Below, in pieces: positions 61,401 through 64,000 of a stretch of 64,000 nucleotides of DNA. Each line of letters begins with the position of its first letter. Position 1 is the stretch's first letter. Below the pieces are notes generated by a model that was not told the origin of the DNA, made no database searches, and saw only the letters and a list, made by a program, of their open reading frames with translations. A program made the position numbers and the translations under genes. This DNA comes from Endotrypanum monterogeii (Eukaryota; Euglenozoa; Kinetoplastea; Trypanosomatida; Trypanosomatidae): NCBI GenBank assembly GCA_000333855.2, contig CM007333.1, positions 193,676 to 257,675 of the forward strand. The letters run 5' to 3'.

Positions 61401-62003
61401 AGAGATGCGTGGACCGGCGAGGTCTGTCTCACTATCGTCTGAGATGCCGCCACCTAAAAAGGAAGAAACGGTGGCGTTTGGCGGGAGGGTATTTTGTGCG
61501 GAGGGGGCTCGCTGCGTACGTTGGTGCCGCTCCCGCTCGCCTGCCTCAATCTCGTGTTCATCTCGCTCACACGCTAGCTGGAGGTCGACGCCATACTGCT
61601 CTGCCAGAGTAGAGCGCGAAATCTCAGCATAGTTAATCTGACGCTGCAGCCGACGCATGATGCGGTTGTATATCATCTGCAGGTTCGCATGTACTGGCTC
61701 GCCGCTGGAAGTGAGAGCTACAGGGCCATCCCGTTGGTCTACCGCGAACCGGCTACCCGCAGAACAACCCCGTCTCTGCTGGTTGCTCTGTGGCCTACCG
61801 AGGGCTTGATTGCTGATTGTAGGGATAGAGGTGACATAGGCAGTAGCGGACGAGCCAGGGGGTATCATGTTGCGTTGCTGCATACTAGAAGGATTCCGCA
61901 ACGGAAGTGTGACGGTAGCGTGCGGCGTGTTCATGTTGTTCACGTACACTTTCGATGGAGCATTGTTGTCCGGGTCATCGAGTTCTGCCAAGGGGGCGGG
62001 CAT
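58428..62003 (-). CDS. coiled-coil hypothetical protein
   Basis: 1,191 residues from the ATG at 62003. It contains a helical segment QMIYNRIMRRLQRQINYAEI (about 85-150), a conserved-looking region CPRPLQLIIRHVQETLLKKM and CIVYTFESRALLERLLKEIP (about 295-345), a coiled coil around EYTALQEKMEQLMVELTDVQ to LRSQLRSVSGKVNLLQ, a nine-Gln run, a 13-Gly run, and a long alpha-helical C-terminal third (LRTEFDKRQYTLKKNV through LTVQRERSKNSKLIYRLW). It may be a cytoskeletal or flagellar scaffold; I recognise no family. The pyrimidine tract upstream of 62003 has no AG before the ATG; the next AG lies inside the frame, so translation could instead begin at the ATG at 61934. Confidence 0.78.
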   Translation of the reverse strand: MPAPLAELDDPDNNAPSKVYVNNMNTPHATVTLPLRNPSSMQQRNMIPPGSSATAYVTSIPTISNQALGRPQSNQQRRGCSAGSRFAVDQRDGPVALTSSGEPVHANLQMIYNRIMRRLQRQINYAEISRSTLAEQYGVDLQLACERDEHEIEAGERERHQRTQRAPSAQNTLPPNATVSSFLGGGISDDSETDLAGPRISGTPTSSHVNASCAKSPKLLDESTTTARPGGGGGVRSSSRLVQFKRVDVGLDNQGAFGTTASSVVTSVSDTVSARAHVGVVVTEEDQLECDIAAQPCPRPLQLIIRHVQETLLKKMSLAEGGSLKDCIVYTFESRALLERLLKEIPLYTQYRETRGAVATGAGKDIMQVYQELRKKPVLLPRAGYVEDPSTGAIRGKILSEYAAQSSSAFYTAAEPSSPSAVSLPMIPGASKNLPGERPASRSDVAGGMNELAGIQLPAGYGKSSRLNIDAQLNGSSSLNNTTHSSPRGVLRDHMKGQGSGGFRDTGNTYNSTGTYDSFAMTSDPASSHGLRGVASATESPSPFSVAHRATRLVSVGTITEENNLTMISKEEYTALQEKMEQLMVELTDVQVHRSALASQLCEEAQYTDKRKRVVQYLRETLVRECTMLRSQLRSVSGKVNLLQQQQQQQQQSRGAMVSSLVNDLRDTSCVAAGSTTRSFKHRSYAQQSSVHRLSSSEGMESMFGGGGGGGGGGGGGDSNVRPGMSLSAMPPPAASSPHVQSNSFFPGGAADGQTVDDVQAVQSLLDLVLLAVEEDVVLPQSTLLAVRARNTDVDVLKDGFQKDAKHQIIALRTEFDKRQYTLKKNVLMRNAEHQYIVANYQEEVNRLRALADTTQIQTFLKGHLATVRAEMQRLRMHVAEQLHFLKATIHNTKHTLLRRITIVEKTLSENVVLNGTLSAMREMIVSAGGLLLPMLTNEYRSGYHPWPIKLRNSTDPLSHLIHLRYGASEVIRLRDSLNVFSKLYAKLHCYIERQSIFPDSARPSTGKALQYLCGALTLNPISHTDVIFAARHAFDADMQLSKRLAQLHTRVLWNAHLQRVYTDRSVAALVEAGLNPRKAALPVANRINLLAQERAELLRARLTVQRERSKNSKLIYRLWQEKEIDITWGYAVPKLQRNRLPLLMNNGISFDEPGVGPMQGQRNLGFTANFSNANSTADSGKGNLVSSSTN

Positions 62004-62236
62004 TGGAGCAGACAAAAAAAAGGGGGTTTGTGTGTGTGTGTGTGTGTGTGGCGGGGGGGGGAGGAATGAGCAGTAGAATTCGGAGGGAAGGATAATTTGC
62101 ACACTCGGGACACTCACTCAAACAACCAGACACGGTTAGTCTGAGAGATGGGACGACGCGAGTGCTGTTTCGTGCCCACGCTTGTGGCTTTACAGTGTTG
62201 GTTGGGTTGTAATACACCTCTGATAAATGAGCTCTG

Positions 62237-62272
<36 letters not shown>

Positions 62273-62963
62273 GGTATGTGCGTTTGTGTGTGGTGGTGGC
62301 GGTGTGTGTGTTGGGGGGGGGGCGGGCCGGAGGTAGTTGTGTTAAACGCATTGAATAGGTAGGGGGTAAGTCGTCGTGCAAGGAAAAGAGTGAGGGGGGA
62401 GGGAGGGGGAGAGAAGGAGACTGTGCAACAGAGGTTCCACCACGTTCAAGTAGGCTATGTGGTATTCGGTTTCTATGTCGGACACCGAAAACTGCAGAGG
62501 CCCTTCACAGGATTTCTTCTCGCGTGCCGCCACGGCAGCGATAACGTTAACTCCTGATGGGGTGTGTAGGTGTGTGTGTGGGGTGGGGTGGGGTGGGGTG
62601 GGGGGGACGTACGTACACATACACACATACCGCACATATGTTTTGTATTCGTGTGTGCTTTTGTTTCGACGAGGAGGAGAGGGGGACGGGAATATAATGT
62701 GAAAATTGGGCCTTGCCACAGCCAGGAGAGAACCCGCGACGAACTCCGTGAGGGCTCGCAGAGATAGGCGGGGATCATCATCAACGCGACAACCCGATAA
62801 GGGGAACTACGCCACCGAAAAACAAATCAAAGCATCCCCCCCCCCCACACACACAGACGAGGAATAAAGATGATGTACACCAAGTGATTCAAAAAAAAAA
62901 GAAAACATTGCATACCCTCTTCAGCAACGACCAGAGGGTCACAGGCTCAACAGTGGAAGGCGG
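62004..62963. other. intergenic region
   Basis: GT tract and G8 run (62026-62062), TA tract (62242-62269), G8 run near 62312, GT/GGGT repeats (62560-62605), C10 run near 62837, A10 run near 62891. No gene is seen. Confidence 0.7.
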
Positions 62964-64000
62964 TCACCTATCGATAAGGAGCACTGTGGAGGGCTCGGTG
63001 GCTGTCGGTACAGGGGTACCTATCCTCGTTACCAGTGTCTCGCTAGCAGGCCTACCCTGAGATTCACGGGCGCTGTTGTGGAAGGAAGAAAGGGAGCTGA
63101 AGCTCTGCACATCTGTTGTATCTGTTCCCTCGAAGTTTCTTCCATTATGCGTCTCACGTACGGGGGAAAATCGATGAGACGAAGTGGTCAACGACCTTGG
63201 CGACCACGGCGCCGGTGGGGTGTTGTCGTGTGTTGCATCTGGTGGAAAAAGTACTGTTACGACATCCGTGCGCTGTAACATCTCCCTCTCCGGAACAGAT
63301 CGCGATTGCCCAGCTACTTGGCCTTGGCCACGGTGAACTCCATCTGCCTTTTTCCCGAGTGGTGGGGTTGGCGGGGGCGTGCAATTGTTTGTCGTTGCAT
63401 TATGCCCCATGGCGATTGCCGTCACGCCTGATGGGGTACACTCCACCGTATTTTCCGGCCGAATACGGATGGCCGATGAGCTGCCGATGTTCGCTGCAAA
63501 TTTTCTCGAGTGAGCGTCGGTGCTCATATCACAACTTTCCATCTCATTATCTGACCCTTCCAGCGGCGAAATCAGCCGACGGGAAGCGGTGCTGAGGGGG
63601 CCGGAGCACCGTTGGCGCGTCATGGGCGGTGTGTCCTCAGTGTGCTTTGTCCTCAACGCAGGTGAAGTCTGTGACTGCTGCGATGCCTGCAAAGGGCTCA
63701 CGAGTGGTGGGGAATATAGCTGCACCTCTCGTGTCAGCAAGCGGGGCGTGGGCAGTGGTGTGGGGACCGCCGCCGGGGAGGGCTTCACGTTTCTTCTACT
63801 GTTCAGGGCGTCGTCGTTCTTCTGCTCCGCGGTTTCCCGACTCTGCAGAAGGGACGGTGTCCCACTTCTGTTAACCATGACCACGTCCACTGCGGAGGTC
63901 GGCGTTGATGATGATAATTTGTTCGGCTTGCGTTTCCCGTCCAGGTAGTCGTGTCGATCGAGTGTTGGCATTGGCGGCGGCGTCGTTAGCTTCAGGGTCA
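62964..64000 (-). CDS. hypothetical protein, 5' end beyond the window
   Basis: 335 codons follow the ATG at 63971, but the frame stays open to the window edge and the extra codons (LKLTTPPP) look coding, so the real start is probably outside. The visible part is Ser/Thr/Pro-rich, with Arg-Pro and Pro-Pro stretches and no transmembrane segment or recognisable domain. Motifs such as TPPMTRQR and repeated SP/TP pairs suggest many potential phosphorylation sites (inference). Function unknown. Confidence 0.65.
   Translation of the reverse strand, partial: TLKLTTPPPMPTLDRHDYLDGKRKPNKLSSSTPTSAVDVVMVNRSGTPSLLQSRETAEQKNDDALNSRRNVKPSPAAVPTPLPTPRLLTREVQLYSPPLVSPLQASQQSQTSPALRTKHTEDTPPMTRQRCSGPLSTASRRLISPLEGSDNEMESCDMSTDAHSRKFAANIGSSSAIRIRPENTVECTPSGVTAIAMGHNATTNNCTPPPTPPLGKKADGVHRGQGQVAGQSRSVPEREMLQRTDVVTVLFPPDATHDNTPPAPWSPRSLTTSSHRFSPVRETHNGRNFEGTDTTDVQSFSSLSSFHNSARESQGRPASETLVTRIGTPVPTATEPSTVLLIDR

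Overview
The window looks like nuclear chromosomal DNA of a trypanosomatid of the Leishmania type (Leishmania or a close relative; the species cannot be named from sequence alone). The reasons are long intronless genes arranged in two large same-strand arrays, GC-rich coding regions rich in Ala/Ser/Thr tracts, pyrimidine tracts followed by AG (trans-splice acceptor signals) upstream of several starts, and intergenic spacers full of (CA)n, (TA)n and homopolymer runs.

Layout. A plus-strand array (1.2-15.1 kb) carries an EBP1/PA2G4-like protein, a PSP1-domain protein and a divergent C-terminal-motor kinesin. It meets a minus-strand array (16.0 kb to the right edge) at a convergent strand-switch region of about 0.9 kb. 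That region contains a 10-N assembly gap inside a G-rich stretch and one copy of a 176-bp element. From left to right the minus-strand array holds an ARFGAP2/3-like Arf GAP, a PTGR3/ZADH2-like quinone oxidoreductase, a ubiquitin-like-domain protein, an anoctamin/TMEM16 membrane protein, a predicted mitochondrial protein, a C2CD5/CDP138 homologue whose frame is broken in a GGA/G tract, a dual-specificity-type phosphatase, an atypical MAP kinase, CTU2/NCS2, another predicted mitochondrial protein, a 2,497-residue orphan, an SDHAF3/ACN9-like LYR protein, a coiled-coil orphan, and a gene running off the right edge.

The genes do not form one pathway, as expected of trypanosomatid polycistronic units. 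Loose themes are membrane traffic (Arf GAP, C2CD5, anoctamin), signalling (MAP kinase, phosphatase), mitochondrial assembly (SDHAF3 and two predicted mitochondrial proteins) and tRNA modification/protein quality control (CTU2, UBL protein).

The most notable observations are: (1) C2CD5 split into two frames at a low-complexity tract; (2) an anoctamin whose TM8 acidic calcium ligands are replaced and whose C terminus is short; (3) a MAP kinase with Val-Leu-Asp where TxY should be; (4) a kinesin with Glu to Gly in switch II and a possible ubiquitin-like N-terminal domain; (5) a 175/176-identical pair of noncoding elements in inverted orientation 22 kb apart. Several starts differ from the longest open frame because the upstream codon is GTG/TTG or lies before the likely splice acceptor; reasons are given per gene. 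Family assignments are from recognised motifs, not from database searches.
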